NCBI GenBank assembly: GCA_030616165.1
Contig: JAUWXV010000235.1
Location: 1 to 5,642 of the forward strand
DNA: 5,642 nucleotides
Origin: a bacterium
GTDB taxonomy: Bacteria > SM23-31 > JAUVVT01
Direction: 5' to 3'
The translations under genes were made by a program, and so were the position numbers. Under the pieces are notes generated by a model. It saw only the letters and a list, made by a program, of their open reading frames with translations. It was not told the DNA's origin and searched no databases. The number at the start of each line of letters is the position of its first letter. Positions within the stretch are counted from its first letter, which is position 1. This document shows positions 5,143 to 5,642 of this stretch, one piece after another.

Positions 5143-5161
5143 TATCCGCCAGAGGCGGATA
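5143..5161. repeat. GC-rich palindrome inserted into repeat copy 2
   Basis: Two perfect 8-bp arms (TATCCGCC and GGCGGATA) flank AGA. The palindrome is absent from copy 1: alignment through TTGAGTTA on the left and ACTTATTT on the right needs a 19-base gap there. Its core TCCGCC...GGCGGA also forms the tip of the attC 2 hairpin (4970-4990). Short palindromes of this type are known as abundant dispersed elements in several bacterial groups. Confidence 0.75.
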
Positions 5162-5205
5162 AAACACTTATTTGATAATGTATAATAAATGGATACGGAA
5201 CACCC

Positions 5206-5280
5206 GCTTATCGGAGCTGCCATAGAACCGTCATGTAAGCGTGCCATCTTACTTTCAGCTTATCGGCAGTTGCGTTAGGC
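5206..5280 (+). other. attC recombination site 3 (end of cassette C)
   Basis: A 75-bp site. R'' GCTTATC (5206-5212) is one base off RYYYAAC, followed by GG and AGCTGCC (5215-5221). The right half is GGCAGTT (5265-5271), GC, and R' GTTAGGC (5274-5280). Folding pairs GCTGCC with GGCAGT, and the two arms have the same R-spacer-L geometry. Cassette D therefore starts at 5275 with TTAGGC. The interior has no coding sequence. Confidence 0.78.
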
Positions 5281-5331
5281 AGATGAATTAGATGCTTTTT
5301 GGGAAAATTTGGGAGAGGTTAGTTTACACAG

Positions 5332-5520
5332 ATGATTGAGAAAGTTGTGAATAAGCGCAATCTGAAAGATTTCTCATCTATTAGGGAGGACTTGGATTAT
5401 TGGCTGAGTAAAACTCCTGATGAACGTGTGGCTACCGTAGATTATTTAAGAAGGCAATATCATGGAAGTACAGCCAGACTTCAGAGATCTGCTCGCGTTA
5501 CTCAACGAACACAAGGTTGA
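5332..5520 (+). CDS. Small basic protein (62 aa) paired with a nucleotidyltransferase gene
   Basis: The product contains DLDYWLSKTPDERVATVDYLR (about 21-41), then a basic tail QYHGSTARLQRSARVTQR. I know this pattern as a conserved small partner encoded immediately before nucleotidyltransferase-like genes in many bacteria. Its biochemical role is not established, and an antitoxin or partner function is inferred only from the pairing. No membrane segment or signal peptide is present. GGAGAGG (5312-5318) lies 13 bases before the ATG, rather far for a Shine-Dalgarno element but the only candidate. The 3' end overlaps the next gene by 59 bases in another frame, which implies coupled translation. 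It is the first gene of cassette D, 57 bases after the attC 3 cut point. Confidence 0.8.
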   Translation: MIEKVVNKRNLKDFSSIREDLDYWLSKTPDERVATVDYLRRQYHGSTARLQRSARVTQRTQG

Positions 5521-5642
5521 TTACATCATAATTGACGCCTATGCGCTGGCATTTCACGGAGCTCCACGTTACACCGGTGATATAGATATTTATGTCAAGC
5601 CTAATCCAATAAATGCTCAGCGTATTATGGCAGCCCTCGACG
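5462..5642 (+). CDS. Nucleotidyltransferase-fold protein, AbiEii/DUF6036-like (partial, 5' end only)
   Basis: The first 60 codons read MEVQPDFRDLLALLNEHKVD, then YIIIDAYALAFHGAPRYTGD and IDIYVKP. This is the N-terminus of a polymerase-beta-type nucleotidyltransferase fold. The catalytic DxD is present as D40-I-D42, with the usual H32-G, R36 and T38 around it. Members of this family serve as toxins (AbiEii, MenT-like) or as unassigned accessory proteins. The helix before the strand normally carries G-[GAS] after the hydrophobic run, and here D25 stands in the glycine position. The ATG at 5462 is chosen because it begins the family-typical N-terminus PDFRDLL. It overlaps the 62-residue gene by 59 bases, an unusually long overlap. 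The gene continues past the window end. Confidence 0.82.
   Translation, partial: MEVQPDFRDLLALLNEHKVDYIIIDAYALAFHGAPRYTGDIDIYVKPNPINAQRIMAALD

Larger units (their letters stand above)
5000..5274 (+). mobile_element. Gene-less integron cassette C carrying repeat copy 2
   Basis: The segment lies between the cut points of attC 2 (after G4999) and attC 3 (after G5274), so it should move as a 275-bp cassette. I find no reading frame of convincing length or start signal on either strand. Its content is repeat copy 2 (5061-5128), an inserted GC-rich palindrome (5143-5161), a TATAAT at 5181-5186, and attC 3. The left 44 bases and the repeat are AT-rich like the chromosome left of 3340, unlike the neighbouring cassettes. 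The likely role is regulatory, for example a promoter for the following pair. A small RNA is possible but unsupported. Confidence 0.65.

Overview
The left part of the window is very AT-rich bacterial chromosome. It holds the N-terminal three quarters of a histidyl-tRNA synthetase on the minus strand, two small unknown minus-strand genes with a good promoter, and a plus-strand gene for a 366-residue protein with a HEPN-type R-x4-H motif. The HisRS is of the type with an FYQCD motif and a long motif-2 loop, known from archaea, eukaryotes, Bacteroidota and some candidate phyla. Together with the base composition, this suggests a low-GC member of the Bacteroidota/Ignavibacteria neighbourhood or an uncultured phylum. 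The species cannot be named from this sequence.

From about 3340-3440 rightward, base composition and gene style change abruptly. The right part reads as an integron gene-cassette array with no integrase in view (the arrangement called CALIN). Three attC-like sites are visible: 3943-4073, 4935-5005 and 5206-5280. They delimit four cassettes: (A) a PD-(D/E)XK-like protein, 3444-3932; (B) a DEDDh exonuclease fused to a BRCT domain, 4086-4940; (C) a 275-bp cassette with no gene, 5000-5274; (D) a 62-residue protein overlapping a nucleotidyltransferase-fold gene that leaves the window, from 5275.

The most unusual feature links the two halves. The gene-less cassette C contains a 68-bp stretch (5061-5128) identical to the region just upstream of the HEPN-like gene (2079-2146). 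Weaker similarity extends to both sides, and a GC-rich palindrome of about 19 bp is inserted in the right-hand copy. The shared block has a TTGACT -35-like element and a dyad, so it looks like a mobile regulatory or promoter module. It lies upstream of the HEPN-like gene in one place and of the nucleotidyltransferase pair in the other.

A second unexplained structure is a 21-bp-periodic array of TGATAA-N4-TTATCA palindromes directly upstream of hisS. It looks like a multi-operator site.

No tRNA, rRNA, CRISPR array, insertion sequence or integrase gene was found. The cargo (HEPN-like protein, nuclease-fold protein, exonuclease-BRCT, nucleotidyltransferase pair) fits nucleic-acid-directed, possibly defensive, accessory functions. 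That reading is inference.
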